Positions 1 to 9,112 of a stretch of 64,000 nucleotides of DNA are shown in pieces; the stretch's first letter is position 1, and each line of letters begins with the position of its first letter. This stretch comes from Lachnospiraceae bacterium. GTDB lineage: Bacteria > Bacillota > Clostridia > Lachnospirales > Lachnospiraceae. Where the stretch lies: the NCBI GenBank assembly GCA_022790855.1, contig JAAVYA010000030.1, forward strand, positions 1-64,000, read 5' to 3'. The position numbers and the translations under genes were made by a program. Under the pieces are notes generated by a model, which was given only the letters and a program-made list of their open reading frames with translations, made no database searches and was not told the origin of the DNA.

Positions 1-37
1 AGGTGTACAGTGCATCCATAAAGCCCAGAAAACAAAA

Positions 38-70
38 AAGACAGTCAGAGAAGCTGCCTGTGACCGTCTT
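38..70 (-). terminator. Rho-independent terminator of prmC-prfA
   Basis: Read on the minus strand, an imperfect stem (AAGACGGTCA pairing with TGACTGTCTT) is followed by a run of six T. It lies about 65 bases beyond the prfA stop codon and is the natural end of the DUF1385-prmC-prfA transcript. Confidence 0.7.
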
Positions 71-134
71 TTTCCATTTTTATTCGATTCTCATCTATGC
101 TGACTTTTCCAAAACCACCGCCCAAACACAACTC

Positions 135-1211
135 TCAGGCGCCCTCGCCCATATTCGCCAGCTTCGCCGCCTGGTCGGCTGCAATACAAGCGTCCAATAT
201 CTCCTGAATATCTCCATTCATAACCTTATCAAGCTTATAAAGCGTCAGCCCAATCCGGTGGTCTGTTACCCGGCCTTGAGGGAAATTATACGTACGGATC
301 TTTTCCGACCGATCCCCGGTTCCAATCTGGCTCCTTCTGGCCTCGGCTTCCGCGTCATGCTGTTTTTGACATTCTATATCGTACAGTTTCGCCCGCAGCA
401 GGGCAAAGGCTTTTTCTTTATTTTGCAGCTGGGACTTCTCTGTTTGGCTGTAAATAACGATACCTGTAGGATAATGGGTAAGGCGAACCGCGGAATCCGT
501 GGTATTGACGCACTGTCCGCCGTTTCCTGAAGCCCGCATCACGTCAATACGAATATCCTTTTCATCAATCTGTACATCCACGTCCTCGGCTTCCGGCATC
601 ACGGCGACTGTGATCGTGGACGTATGGATGCGGCCTCCAGACTCTGTCTCCGGAACACGTTGCACCCGATGGACGCCAGACTCATATTTCATTACGGAAT
701 ATGCCCCCTGTCCGTTGATCATAAAGGTAACATTCTTCATGCCCCCAATGCCGATTTCTTCACACTCTACCAGCTCCGTTTTCCAGCGCCGGCTCTCGGC
801 ATAATGCATATACATGCGGTAAATCTCAGCCGCAAAAAGAGCCGCCTCGTCTCCTCCGGCTCCGGCCCGGATCTCCACAACTACATTTTTATCATCATTG
901 GGATCTTTCGGCAGCAAAAGGATTTTCAAGTGATTCTCCAATTCTTCCATCCGGGCTTTGGAATCATTCAACTCTTCTTTGGCCAGCTCCCGCAACTCTT
1001 CATCGTTCTCTTCTTCCAGCAAACCTAAGCTGTCTTCGATGTTCTGTTTACACTGCTTATATTCTCGAAATGAATCTACAATCGGCGCAAGATCGCTTTG
1101 TTCCTTCATCAATTTACGGAAACGATTCTGGTCGTTGGCCACTCCCGGCTCTCCCAACTCGCTGAGTAATTCTTCAAAGCGAACTAAAATATCTTCTAAT
1201 CTGTCAAACAT
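135..1211 (-). CDS. prfA: Peptide chain release factor 1
   Basis: Class I release factor that recognises UAA and UAG in the ribosomal A site and triggers hydrolysis of peptidyl-tRNA. The 358-residue length is normal. The tripeptide anticodon region reads [14 protein letters not shown]; its PxT motif marks RF1 rather than RF2, which has SPF. The catalytic GGQ loop lies near residue 230 as [15 protein letters not shown], with Cys after GGQ where many RF1 proteins have His. The ATG is preceded by AAAGGAG. It sits 3 bases downstream of prmC, whose product methylates the Gln of the GGQ motif, so enzyme and substrate are co-transcribed. Confidence 0.97.
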   Translation of the reverse strand: MFDRLEDILVRFEELLSELGEPGVANDQNRFRKLMKEQSDLAPIVDSFREYKQCKQNIEDSLGLLEEENDEELRELAKEELNDSKARMEELENHLKILLLPKDPNDDKNVVVEIRAGAGGDEAALFAAEIYRMYMHYAESRRWKTELVECEEIGIGGMKNVTFMINGQGAYSVMKYESGVHRVQRVPETESGGRIHTSTITVAVMPEAEDVDVQIDEKDIRIDVMRASGNGGQCVNTTDSAVRLTHYPTGIVIYSQTEKSQLQNKEKAFALLRAKLYDIECQKQHDAEAEARRSQIGTGDRSEKIRTYNFPQGRVTDHRIGLTLYKLDKVMNGDIQEILDACIAADQAAKLANMGEGA

Positions 1212-1214
1212 CCT

Positions 1215-2045
1215 TTACTCCTTTCTTCCGCATACCACACGGTTTAAACCGGCCAGATCACGAATCACTCTTACTTGCTCATACCCCGCCTGTTTCATGA
1301 GAGCAGATACGGCTTCTCCCTGGTCATGCCCGATTTCAAACATCAGATATCCCCCAGATTTGAGATAAGAACCGCTTTCCGCCACAATTTTTTCATAAAA
1401 ATATAAGCCGTTCTCCATACCGTCTAAAGCTGCCCGGGGTTCAAAATCCCGCACCTCCGGCATTAAGGTATCAATCACTCCCGTGGGGATATAAGGGGGA
1501 TTCGCCACAATCACATCGTAAACGCCGGTAAGGCTCAAAAAAAGATCGCTGCGGATCCATTCCACTTCCACTCCATTTGCCTTTGCATTCTCTTTTGCAA
1601 CGATCAACGCCTGTTTGGAAATATCGCTGCCTACCCCCACGATCTCTTTTGCCATATGCATCAAACTGATCATGATACATCCGGACCCAGTACACAGATC
1701 CAGCACTTTCATCCCCGGACGCAGGACTCCCAATGCAGCTTCCACTAAAATCTCCGTATCCTGACGCGGTATCAGCACGTTGGAATTCACCTTGAAATTC
1801 AGTCCCATAAACGACTGGTATCCGGTTATATACTGCAACGGTATCCGCTCTCCCCGTTTCCGGAGAAACGTCTCGTATTCCTGCTGCTTTTCCACGTCCA
1901 TCTCTTCCTGGCTGTGAAGGTAATAATAACCTTTATCAAATTTACCCACATACTCCATGAGATACCATGCATCCAGATCCGCTTCTTCAATGCCCGCTTC
2001 CATCAGCATCTGCTTCCCATGAGTTAATGCTTCTTCCAACGTCAT
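1215..2045 (-). CDS. prmC: Release factor glutamine methyltransferase
   Basis: SAM-dependent methyltransferase that N5-methylates the glutamine of the GGQ motif in release factors. The 276-residue protein has the SAM-binding motif VLDLCTGSGCI near residue 115 and the diagnostic catalytic motif VANPPYIP near residue 180. The N-terminal helical domain is normal for the family. Start ATG follows AAGAAGGA. It lies immediately upstream of prfA and 21 bases downstream of a DUF1385 gene; the trio is a common clostridial arrangement. Confidence 0.96.
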   Translation of the reverse strand: MTLEEALTHGKQMLMEAGIEEADLDAWYLMEYVGKFDKGYYYLHSQEEMDVEKQQEYETFLRKRGERIPLQYITGYQSFMGLNFKVNSNVLIPRQDTEILVEAALGVLRPGMKVLDLCTGSGCIMISLMHMAKEIVGVGSDISKQALIVAKENAKANGVEVEWIRSDLFLSLTGVYDVIVANPPYIPTGVIDTLMPEVRDFEPRAALDGMENGLYFYEKIVAESGSYLKSGGYLMFEIGHDQGEAVSALMKQAGYEQVRVIRDLAGLNRVVCGRKE

Positions 2046-2066
2046 ACCATTCCTTCTTTCCTGCGT

Positions 2067-2987
2067 TCACGCACCCTTCTTTTCATTACTTTTATTTTCA
2101 ATCAGATAACTTTTCCAGTCAAACACCGCTTCCACAGAGGCAATCCCCACTTCAATCATATCATCATCCGGCTCTTTGGTGGTCAAACGCTGCATCCACA
2201 GCCCCGGCTTACTTAAGAGATTCACAACCGGATTCTCACTTTTCCCGGCCAAACGAATCACTTCGTAAGAAACGCCCGCAATAAGCGGAATCAGCAAAAG
2301 CCGAAGTCCCAGGCGCAGCAGTCCGGAATCCACTCGGATAAACAGGGTAGCAATGATGCTGATGATAATCACAAAAAACAGAAAACTGGTGCCGCAGCGC
2401 TTATGCTCCTTAGAACTCTTTTTTACATTTTCCACATTTAATTCCAAGCCATGTTCAATACAATTGATGCACTTATGTTCCGCTCCATGATACATAAAAA
2501 GCCGCCGTATTTCCTCCATCCTGGAAATCAGCAGAATATATAAAATAAAAATCCCCAAACGGATGGCTCCTTCCAGCAAAATTACCAAAGTCTGATTGGA
2601 AATCACTTTCTGGAACATCTGAGAAATGAAAAACGGCAGCACCATAAAAATCCCGATAGCCAGAAGAATGGAAAGGCATACCGTGATTCCCATGGCCGCT
2701 TTTTCCTTTTTCTCAGACTGCTTCTGAACTTCTTTCTCTTCCTCTTCAAAAAAGGATGCGGAAAAGGTCAGCGTTCCCATTCCCACCACAAGCGAATCAA
2801 TAAAATTAACGACCCCCCGGAACACAGGCAGGTTCCTTAACTTCTCGGACTTACAAATACTGCGGTAATCCCTGCTTTCCACAATGATCTCTTTGTCCGG
2901 TTTACGGACCGCCACCGCATATCGGTCCTTATTTTTCATCATGACGCCTTCCATCACGGCTTGTCCGCCAATTCCTGATGATGCCAT
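2067..2987 (-). CDS. DUF1385 (YqhQ-like) membrane protein
   Basis: A 306-residue member of the DUF1385 family, related to Bacillus YqhQ; its biochemical role is unknown. Typical features are the N-terminal SGIGGQAVMEGVMMK motif, the central HGAEHKCINCIEHG motif with conserved His and Cys residues, and several hydrophobic segments (about residues 95-120, 130-155 and 205-240). The start is placed at the ATG preceded by AGGGAGGTGGGGAT; an in-frame start 7 codons upstream lacks a ribosome binding site. It is probably first in an operon with prmC and prfA. Confidence 0.88.
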   Translation of the reverse strand: MASSGIGGQAVMEGVMMKNKDRYAVAVRKPDKEIIVESRDYRSICKSEKLRNLPVFRGVVNFIDSLVVGMGTLTFSASFFEEEEKEVQKQSEKKEKAAMGITVCLSILLAIGIFMVLPFFISQMFQKVISNQTLVILLEGAIRLGIFILYILLISRMEEIRRLFMYHGAEHKCINCIEHGLELNVENVKKSSKEHKRCGTSFLFFVIIISIIATLFIRVDSGLLRLGLRLLLIPLIAGVSYEVIRLAGKSENPVVNLLSKPGLWMQRLTTKEPDDDMIEVGIASVEAVFDWKSYLIENKSNEKKGA

Positions 2988-3054
2988 ATCCCCACCTCCC
3001 TGTAACATCTGCCTCTCACGATTGGGAGCATACTTTTTTATTTGTAAAAGTTTC

Positions 3055-3085
3055 GTAACAGAGAGGCCGAAGTCTGATCTGTTAC
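3055..3085. repeat. GTAACAG palindromic repeat (family B), copy 1
   Basis: A 31-base stem-loop with arms GTAACAGA and TCTGTTAC around a GGCCGAAG core. It belongs to a dispersed intergenic family with further copies near 8527, 19587, 41946, 45705 and 51782. Here it lies between rpmE and the DUF1385 gene. Confidence 0.75.
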
Positions 3086-3124
3086 AAAATTCCCGCTAAA
3101 TCCAAAAATAGAGGATGCCCATTA

Positions 3125-3283
3125 GAGCATGTTTGAAAATTGCTTTCTGGCAGACGTGCGTCCCGTTTGTGGGAGATTTGTGTCAAATGAGGGAACCGTA
3201 GCAGGCTACGTTGACCAAATTTGGTGCAAATATCACGCAAAGCGAGACGTACAGATGTCTGTAATGAATTTTCAAACACGCTC
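3125..3283. repeat. MITE-like palindromic element (family C), copy 1
   Basis: A 159-base element bounded by inverted ends GAGCATGTTTGAAAATT and AATTTTCAAACACGCTC, which match at 16 of 17 positions. The interior is a long imperfect palindrome centred on GTAGCAGGCTAC, so the whole element could fold into one hairpin. It has no coding capacity. The same ends bound a shorter element at 41925-42012. Nothing else is seen in the 355 bases between the DUF1385 gene and rpmE apart from the adjacent family B repeat. Confidence 0.7.
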
Positions 3284-3310
3284 AAGGGAAACATCCTCTT
3301 ATTCCTTCCA

Positions 3311-3333
3311 ATAGAGGCGCCCTTAGCGCCTAT
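3311..3333 (-). terminator. Possible terminator after rpmE
   Basis: A short GGCGC/GCGCC hairpin 10 bases past the rpmE stop codon, followed on the minus strand by TCTATT. The T-tract is poor, so this is a weak call. Confidence 0.35.
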
Positions 3334-3342
3334 CATATATCG

Positions 3343-3549
3343 CTACTGATTGTTCATGCCGTATTTACGGTTAAACTTATCAATACGTCCGCGAGCCTGA
3401 GCCGCCTTCTGCTGTCCGGTATAGAACGGATGGCATTTGGAACATATCTCAACATGGATATCTTCCTTGGTGGAGCCTGTCACAAACGTGTTCCCGCAGT
3501 TACAGGTTACAGTCGCCTGATGATAATTTGGATGGATTCCTTCTCTCAT
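3343..3549 (-). CDS. rpmE: 50S ribosomal protein L31, zinc-binding type
   Basis: A 68-residue ribosomal protein of the large subunit. Two cysteine pairs, CNC near residue 16 and CSKC near residue 36, mark the zinc-containing C+ form. The ATG giving [10 protein letters not shown] is chosen because AGGTG lies six bases upstream; an in-frame GTG three codons earlier would overlap that site. It lies between rho and the DUF1385 gene on the same strand, and the rho-rpmE order is common in Firmicutes. Confidence 0.96.
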   Translation of the reverse strand: MREGIHPNYHQATVTCNCGNTFVTGSTKEDIHVEICSKCHPFYTGQQKAAQARGRIDKFNRKYGMNNQ

Positions 3550-3639
3550 GTTTCTCACCTCTTCATGCTATATTAAATCTCATTTCTGATTCTCTCTGTT
3601 TTATACCCTAAGGACACACCCTAATTTATGCTCCTTGAC

Positions 3640-3735
3640 GGGGCGGGTGAACTTTGTCCCACAAGGTATACCCAAAGGGCATACCGTATACCACGCCTTT
3701 TGGGCGGGCAATTAAGGTATACTGTATTTCCACAA
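3640..3735. repeat. Dyad-rich spacer between rho and rpmE
   Basis: Several overlapping inverted repeats are visible: GGTATAC with GTATACC, GGTATGCCC with GGGTATACC, and GCCCGCCCAAAAGGCGTGG. They lie between the rho stop codon and the rpmE start. They could act as a rho terminator or an rpmE leader structure; no clean T-tract decides between these. Confidence 0.35.
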
Positions 3736-3803
3736 ACAGCTTTTTAATTGTAGCATATGTCCTATTCATATGCAAGTTCTTTTTTGCATTTCAGACAAAT
3801 ATT

Positions 3804-5348
3804 TTAAAAAAGCTTGGTTTTCTTCACCATTTGCGCAAATTCCCGGTTGGTTCTGGTCCGCACAAACATATTCAGAATATTCTCCACAGCTTCTTCGGTT
3901 TTCATTCCGTTAATTCCCCGGCGCATAATATCCACTGCTTCCCGTTCTTCAGCATCTAAAAGCAGATCTTCCCTTCTAGTTCCGGACTTTGTAATGTCAA
4001 TAGCCGGAAATACTCGTTTTTCGGACAGCTTTCGATCCAGGATCAATTCCATGTTGCCAGTGCCTTTAAATTCTTCATAGATCACATCGTCCATCCGGCT
4101 TCCGGTATCAACCAAAGCAGTGGCAAGCACTGTGAGGCTTCCTCCCTCCCGCATATTTCGGGCCGCTCCAAAAAACCGTTTCGGCATATGCAGCGCCGCT
4201 GGGTCAATACCGCCGGATAACGTACGCCCGCTGGGAGGGACAATCAAATTATACGCCCTGGCCAAACGCGTAATACTGTCTAAGAGAATCATAACATCTT
4301 TTTTATGTTCTACCAGGCGCCGGGCACGTTCGATTACCATTTCCGATACCCTTTTATGATGCTCCGGAAGCTCGTCAAAGGTAGAGTAAATAACTTCTAC
4401 ATTTTTCCCTTCAATAGCCTCCTTAATATCCGTAACCTCTTCCGGCCGCTCATCAATCAACAGAATGATCAGATGCATCTGAGGGTGGTTCTTGGTTACG
4501 GCTTTTGCCACTTCCTTTAATAAAGTAGTCTTTCCTGCTTTGGGCTGAGATACGATCATTCCTCTCTGCCCTTTGCCAATAGGCGATACCAGATCCATAA
4601 TGCGCATGGCTGTGCCGCTTTGATGTGTCTCCAAACGAATCCGTTCATTGGGAAAAATCGGAGTCAAATCTTCAAAATTGGGACGCATCTGAGCTTCCCT
4701 GGGATGCATGCCATTGATGGAACGAATAAACAGCAATGCACTGAATTTTTCCTGCATTGTCTTAATCCTGGTATTCCCTCGGATAATATCACCCGTCTTT
4801 AAATTAAATCTGCGGATCTGAGACGGCGATACATAAACGTCATGTTCTCCTGGCAAATAATTTTCACACCGGATAAACCCATAGCCATCCGGCATAACTT
4901 CCAGGATACCGTTTGCCTCCACACCGCTGTCCAGTTCCGGATTCTCAATTTCAATGCCATCCGGCGTCACAACCCTTTGAGAAACCATAGCCGGCTGAGA
5001 GTTCCGCATCTCCCCTGCATCTCCTGAATAAGCCCCGCGCTCATTCTGGATTCTTGGTACATGGCCTGTCCGCTCTCCCGGATTCCCCGATGTATTGCTT
5101 GTCCGTTCCCCCGGATTTCCTGATGTGCGATTTGTCCGTTCTGTCCGGCCTTCTGGCTCCGGCTCATCCTCCATAGATGCTCCCTTTACTGCACCTGCCT
5201 TTTTTTCCTCCTCCGCTGCTCTCTCATCTTCCTGAAGCATCCGCTCCACCAATTCACTTTTCTTTAAACCAGATAGGTGCTTTAACCCCCTTGCTTTCGC
5301 TACTTCCCTCAATACGGTAACGGATAAGCTCTCATACTTTTCTCTCAT
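3804..5348 (-). CDS. rho: Transcription termination factor Rho
   Basis: Hexameric RNA helicase that ends transcription at Rho-dependent sites. In order: an N-terminal SAP-like helical region (residues 1-45); a low-complexity insertion of about 90 residues with two SGNPGERT repeats (about 70-110); the cold-shock RNA-binding domain ([18 protein letters not shown], about 148-165); and the ATPase with Walker [10 protein letters not shown], Walker [13 protein letters not shown] and Q-loop [11 protein letters not shown]. At 514 residues it is longer than the roughly 420 of E. coli Rho because of the insertion, which is typical of some Clostridia. ATG follows AAAGGAG. Confidence 0.96.
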   Translation of the reverse strand: MREKYESLSVTVLREVAKARGLKHLSGLKKSELVERMLQEDERAAEEEKKAGAVKGASMEDEPEPEGRTERTNRTSGNPGERTSNTSGNPGERTGHVPRIQNERGAYSGDAGEMRNSQPAMVSQRVVTPDGIEIENPELDSGVEANGILEVMPDGYGFIRCENYLPGEHDVYVSPSQIRRFNLKTGDIIRGNTRIKTMQEKFSALLFIRSINGMHPREAQMRPNFEDLTPIFPNERIRLETHQSGTAMRIMDLVSPIGKGQRGMIVSQPKAGKTTLLKEVAKAVTKNHPQMHLIILLIDERPEEVTDIKEAIEGKNVEVIYSTFDELPEHHKRVSEMVIERARRLVEHKKDVMILLDSITRLARAYNLIVPPSGRTLSGGIDPAALHMPKRFFGAARNMREGGSLTVLATALVDTGSRMDDVIYEEFKGTGNMELILDRKLSEKRVFPAIDITKSGTRREDLLLDAEEREAVDIMRRGINGMKTEEAVENILNMFVRTRTNREFAQMVKKTKLF

Positions 5349-5448
5349 TTTTTGCTCCTTTATACTATTTTTTAATCACATTTCATCCTACTTCCTGGAA
5401 ACCTCGTCGGAAATGACAATGATATAACTGATATAGACATTCTCTCTA

Positions 5449-5540
5449 CAGGAACCCCTTTGGGAACCCTATCATCAGATAGACGGCGCAGAACCAGCGC
5501 CTTTTATCAGAACTTGCTTTGCAAGTTCTGATAAGCTCTA
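5449..5540. repeat. Triple-hairpin repeat (family A), copy 1
   Basis: About 92 bases containing three consecutive hairpins: GGAACCCC..GGGAACCC, GGCGC-AGAACCA-GCGCC, and the perfect 12-bp stem ATCAGAACTTGC with GCAAGTTCTGAT. It is followed directly by a second copy. It lies in the 446-base divergent spacer between rho and the malic enzyme gene. No gene is seen there. Confidence 0.8.
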
Positions 5541-5636
5541 TTATAGGAACCCCTCCGGGAACCCTATAATCAGATTCACGGCGCAGAACCAGCGCCTTTT
5601 ATCAGAACTTGCTTTGCAAGTTCTGATAAGCTCTAT
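5541..5636. repeat. Triple-hairpin repeat (family A), copy 2
   Basis: Direct tandem duplicate of the preceding element, nearly identical from the GGCGC hairpin onward. The first hairpin is better conserved here (TATAGG with CCTATA). A third copy is found at 44329-44429, about 39 kb away. Confidence 0.8.
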
Positions 5637-5735
5637 TTGTATGTATTGACTCTCTGCTATGTGGCGTACTACGAACACCATTGAAACAACCATCATTATA
5701 CACTATATTTTTTGAAATAGGAAGCCTTATTTTGC

Positions 5736-5764
5736 TTGATTTCGTATTTTTCAAATGGTATCAT
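5736..5764 (+). promoter_or_regulatory. Sigma-A promoter of malic enzyme gene
   Basis: TTGATT and TATCAT separated by 17 bases, with the predicted start of transcription about 25 bases before the ATG. It lies downstream of the family A repeats. Confidence 0.55.
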
Positions 5765-5794
5765 AGAATCATAAAAATGTAAAGGAGTCAAACC

Positions 5795-6949
5795 ATGGAT
5801 ACAAACGAAAAAGCACTATTTCTGCACAAGGAATGGAACGGGAAGCTGGAGACAACCTCCAAATTCCACATTAAGACCAGAGAAGACCTGGCATTGGCTT
5901 ATACCCCCGGCGTTGGAGAGCCTTGCAAAAAAATTGCTGAAAACCCGGAAGATGTTTATGTCTATACCATGAAAGCCAATACCGTTGCCGTTGTATCTGA
6001 CGGAAGCGCAGTTCTGGGCCTTGGAAACATTGGTCCAAAAGCGGCAATGCCTGTTATGGAAGGAAAATGCGTCCTGTTTAAAGAATTCGGCGGTATCAAC
6101 GCCATTCCTATCTGCCTGGACACTCAGGATCCGGACGAGATTGTAAAAGCCGTTACCTGGCTTGCCCCAGGCTTTGGCGGTATTAATCTGGAGGATATTT
6201 CCGCCCCGCGCTGTTTTGAAATCGAAGCCCGATTGAAGGAAACACTCTCCATCCCGGTCTTCCACGACGATCAACATGGAACCGCTATTGTGGTATTAGC
6301 CGGAATCATCAACGCCCTGAAAGTTACCGGGAAGGATAAATCCTCCTGCCAGGTAGTTGTAAATGGGGCAGGTTCGGCAGGCATCGCCATCACAAAGCTG
6401 CTTTTGTCCTACGGTTTTTCTCATGTAACCATGTGTGACAGGCTGGGCATCATCGGAAAGGATTACCCTGACCTGAACTGGATGCAGAAAGAAATGACCC
6501 AGGTAACAAATTTGGAAAACCAGACCGGAACATTGGCCGACGCTTTAAAAGGCGCAGATATCTTTGTGGGGGTATCCGCTCCTAATATTGTTACAGCTGA
6601 AATGGTCTCCTCTATGAATCAGGATGCGATCCTTTTTGCTATGGCAAATCCGGTTCCTGAAATCATGCCGGACGTAGCCAAAGCTGCCGGAGCAAAGGTT
6701 GTTGGTACCGGACGCAGCGACTTCCCCAACCAAATTAACAATGTGGTTGTATTCCCGGGTATTTTCAAAGGCGCCCTGGAAGGACGTGCTACCCAAATCA
6801 CCAATGAGATGAAGCTGGCTGCTGCCGAAGCCATTGCTTCTCTGGTATCGGAAGAAGAACTGAATGAAGATTTTGTTATTCCGGAAGTATTTGACCCCAG
6901 AGTCGCTCAGGTAGTAAGCCACGCCGTAAAATCCCATATCAAAGAATAG
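5795..6949 (+). CDS. NAD(P)-dependent malic enzyme
   Basis: Oxidatively decarboxylates L-malate to pyruvate with reduction of NAD(P), linking C4 acids to pyruvate in the cytosol. The 384-residue size fits the short bacterial form without the phosphotransacetylase domain. Visible motifs are YTPGVGEPC near residue 35, the metal-binding [11 protein letters not shown] near residue 155, and the dinucleotide-binding [10 protein letters not shown] near residue 190. ATG follows AAAGGAG. The stop codon lies just before the radical-SAM gene, so the genes probably share a transcript. Confidence 0.93.
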   Translation: MDTNEKALFLHKEWNGKLETTSKFHIKTREDLALAYTPGVGEPCKKIAENPEDVYVYTMKANTVAVVSDGSAVLGLGNIGPKAAMPVMEGKCVLFKEFGGINAIPICLDTQDPDEIVKAVTWLAPGFGGINLEDISAPRCFEIEARLKETLSIPVFHDDQHGTAIVVLAGIINALKVTGKDKSSCQVVVNGAGSAGIAITKLLLSYGFSHVTMCDRLGIIGKDYPDLNWMQKEMTQVTNLENQTGTLADALKGADIFVGVSAPNIVTAEMVSSMNQDAILFAMANPVPEIMPDVAKAAGAKVVGTGRSDFPNQINNVVVFPGIFKGALEGRATQITNEMKLAAAEAIASLVSEEELNEDFVIPEVFDPRVAQVVSHAVKSHIKE

Positions 6950-6960
6950 TGGGGCATCAA

Positions 6961-7932
6961 ATGAAATGGGGAGATAAGCCTTATCATTCCCTGGATTATT
7001 ACATGAAAAAACGTTTTGGTGAGAAAGTCTACCGGCTTTCTTTAAACGCTGGATTAACATGTCCAAATCGAGACGGTACCCTTGCCCATTCTGGCTGCAT
7101 ATTCTGCAGCCAGGGCGGCTCCGGAGACTTTGCTGCTCCATCCAGTGAACCAATTGCACAACAGATTGCAGCCGCAAAAGCTCTCATCTCTAAGAAAACC
7201 AACTGTCGGAAATATCTTGCATATTTTCAGGCATATACCAATACTTACGGCCCCATTCCCTATCTGCGCCGTATTTTTATGGACGCCATTCGGCATCCAG
7301 ATATTGTAGGACTTTCCATTGCCACCAGGCCGGACTGTCTCCCGGATGAAGTACTGGCTCTTTTGGCAGAACTGAACGTTCAAAAACCATTGTGGCTGGA
7401 ATTGGGCCTCCAGACGATCCACGCCCAATCTCACACTTTTATCCGCAGCGGTTTTTCTCTGTCTTGTTTTGAAACTGCCGTTGCAAATTTAAAAAGCATT
7501 GGAATTCCGGTAATTATCCATGTGATCTTAGGACTCCAGGGAGAAACAACAGAACAGATGCTAGAGACGATCGATTACCTGGCACATCTTGGAATTCATG
7601 GTATTAAGCTGCATCTGCTTCATATCCTTATTGATACAGATCTATATGCTTACTATCAAAAACACCCATTCCCTCTCTTCACTCTGGAGGAATACTGCGA
7701 TATATTATGCAGATGCATAGAGCATCTCCCACCGGATGTGGTGATCCATCGGCTAACCGGGGACGGCCCCAAAAAGCTTTTAGCAGCTCCTCTATGGAGC
7801 GCCGACAAAAAGCGGGTACTAAATACCATCCATAAGACTATGAAAGAGCAACATTCCTGGCAGGGAAAATCCTGGCAGGCATCATCATGTGTAACGGAGG
7901 CATATTATGGCAGAAGCGCTGACACAATATAA
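6961..7932 (+). CDS. TIGR01212 family radical SAM protein (YhcC/YtqA-like)
   Basis: A 323-residue radical SAM enzyme of the YhcC/YtqA family; the substrate is not established here. The N-terminus MKWGDKPYHSLDYYMKKRFG is diagnostic of the family. The cluster-binding cysteines occur in CPNRDGTLAHSGCIFC. A conserved EXGLQT-type motif follows near residue 145 (LELGLQTIH). The ATG is chosen with GTGGGG upstream; a GTG overlapping the malic enzyme stop codon is possible but has no ribosome binding site. Its 3' end overlaps the DUF4364 gene by 26 bases. Confidence 0.88.
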   Translation: MKWGDKPYHSLDYYMKKRFGEKVYRLSLNAGLTCPNRDGTLAHSGCIFCSQGGSGDFAAPSSEPIAQQIAAAKALISKKTNCRKYLAYFQAYTNTYGPIPYLRRIFMDAIRHPDIVGLSIATRPDCLPDEVLALLAELNVQKPLWLELGLQTIHAQSHTFIRSGFSLSCFETAVANLKSIGIPVIIHVILGLQGETTEQMLETIDYLAHLGIHGIKLHLLHILIDTDLYAYYQKHPFPLFTLEEYCDILCRCIEHLPPDVVIHRLTGDGPKKLLAAPLWSADKKRVLNTIHKTMKEQHSWQGKSWQASSCVTEAYYGRSADTI

Positions 7933-8422
7933 ACTGATCATACTTTACATGCTGGATAAGGCAGATTCTCCACTGACCAATACACAAATCTCTAATTTCA
8001 TCCTGGAAAAAGAATATACAACTTATTTTACCCTGCAGCAAGCCCTCAATGAGCTGGTAACCTCCGCCCTGGTACGAACAGAATCCACTCATAATAATAC
8101 TTTCTACCATATCACCCCTTCCGGGAAAGAGACGCTTTCTTTCTTTCCTGATAAAATATCGGACGCCATCAAGCAGGATGTAATCTCCTACTTTGAAGCC
8201 AACCACATGGAATTAAAGCAGGAAATCCGTGTCCTTGCTAATTATTATAAAACCACCGCTCAGAACTACGACGTCCAATGTCAGATCAAGGAACGCGGCG
8301 TGTCTATTATCAACCTTACTATAAAAGCCGGATCCAGGGAACAGGCCGAGGCGATCTGTCAGAATTGGAAAAAGCAAAATGAAGAAGTATATGCCTATCT
8401 TATGGATCTGCTGCTGCAATAA
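7907..8422 (+). CDS. DUF4364 family protein
   Basis: A 171-residue protein of a family widespread in Clostridia. The first 90 residues resemble a winged helix (LTNTQISNFILEKEYTTYF, then a wing-like strand before ITPSGKETL), which suggests a DNA-binding protein of unknown target. There is no membrane segment. Start ATG follows a GGAGG-type site inside the preceding gene. Overlap with the radical-SAM gene implies translational coupling. Confidence 0.8.
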   Translation: MAEALTQYKLIILYMLDKADSPLTNTQISNFILEKEYTTYFTLQQALNELVTSALVRTESTHNNTFYHITPSGKETLSFFPDKISDAIKQDVISYFEANHMELKQEIRVLANYYKTTAQNYDVQCQIKERGVSIINLTIKAGSREQAEAICQNWKKQNEEVYAYLMDLLLQ

Positions 8423-8526
8423 AAAGTGTCTGCTTCTATCAAAAGTTATCCATTCAGACCTTTCGCCTCGGCAGGTACGGTACACAAAGCCTCTCCAACG
8501 GAGACACTACATCGTCAAAAAAGCCT

Positions 8527-8555
8527 GTAACAGCTCAGACAAGCCGCCCTGTTAC
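8527..8555. repeat. GTAACAG palindromic repeat (family B), copy 2
   Basis: GTAACAG and CTGTTAC arms around a CAGACAAGCCG core, lying between the convergent DUF4364 and TfoX-like genes. A half-site with CTGAACTGTTAC occurs at 8648-8660. The 264-base spacer holds nothing else recognised. Confidence 0.7.
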
Positions 8556-8686
8556 AAGCAAACATCCATTTTAAATTGCTTCCCACTGGGATTTTTGCAT
8601 TTCTGAATCATGTTCTTACGGTCAGCGCTGCAAGTGCGCAGACCTGTCTGAACTGTTACAAAAGCCTTCCATATTGTGACCGCTTT

Positions 8687-9019
8687 TTATTCATCTTTTT
8701 TCTTGCGTTTTCTGGGTTTAGGCTCCGGCAGCTCACGGCAAGTAGCCATCACCAGTTCTGTCAGCTTCTCTGTGTCTTCCACATCCTCGAACAGAAAATA
8801 ATTATTTCTCCCTTCATAAGGCGGCTTCTCTGTCAAACCAGGGCAAGCATTTCTTCCCGCCTCCGTAATCTTTACAAAAACCTGATCTTCGCAAATTGCA
8901 CCAAAATATTTGCCATTGCAATAAAGTCCGTATTCCCCAAACATTCTTTTGTTGGTGATGATACCTGCTCCCTTCATTTGTTCCATGCAAAACTCAACAA
9001 ATTCTTTCCCGGACGCCAT
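8687..9019 (-). CDS. TfoX N-terminal domain protein
   Basis: A 110-residue protein matching the N-terminal domain of TfoX/Sxy, known from competence regulators; stand-alone domains of this kind are common and mostly uncharacterised. The conserved FGEYGLYCNGKYFGAICEDQ segment and the following VKITEAG strand are visible. The C-terminus is strongly basic (KPRKRKKKDE). Start is the ATG with AAGGAGG seven bases upstream; a TTG two codons earlier is too close to that site. It is a single gene, convergent with DUF4364. Confidence 0.85.
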   Translation of the reverse strand: MASGKEFVEFCMEQMKGAGIITNKRMFGEYGLYCNGKYFGAICEDQVFVKITEAGRNACPGLTEKPPYEGRNNYFLFEDVEDTEKLTELVMATCRELPEPKPRKRKKKDE

Positions 9020-9112
9020 ATACAATCCTCCTTCGATTTCCTAATCTTATGAATTCTAGCTCCTAATTGCCCTACCCTTCCCTTGTTATGCAATCATGCA
9101 CTTTCCCAAAGC

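Noticed and set aside
3-530. A 175-codon plus-strand frame at the left edge
   Set aside because: It runs through the prfA terminator and is antisense to prfA; no family match.
6545-7177. A 210-codon minus-strand frame across the malic enzyme and radical-SAM junction
   Set aside because: Antisense to two well-identified genes and without a start signal.
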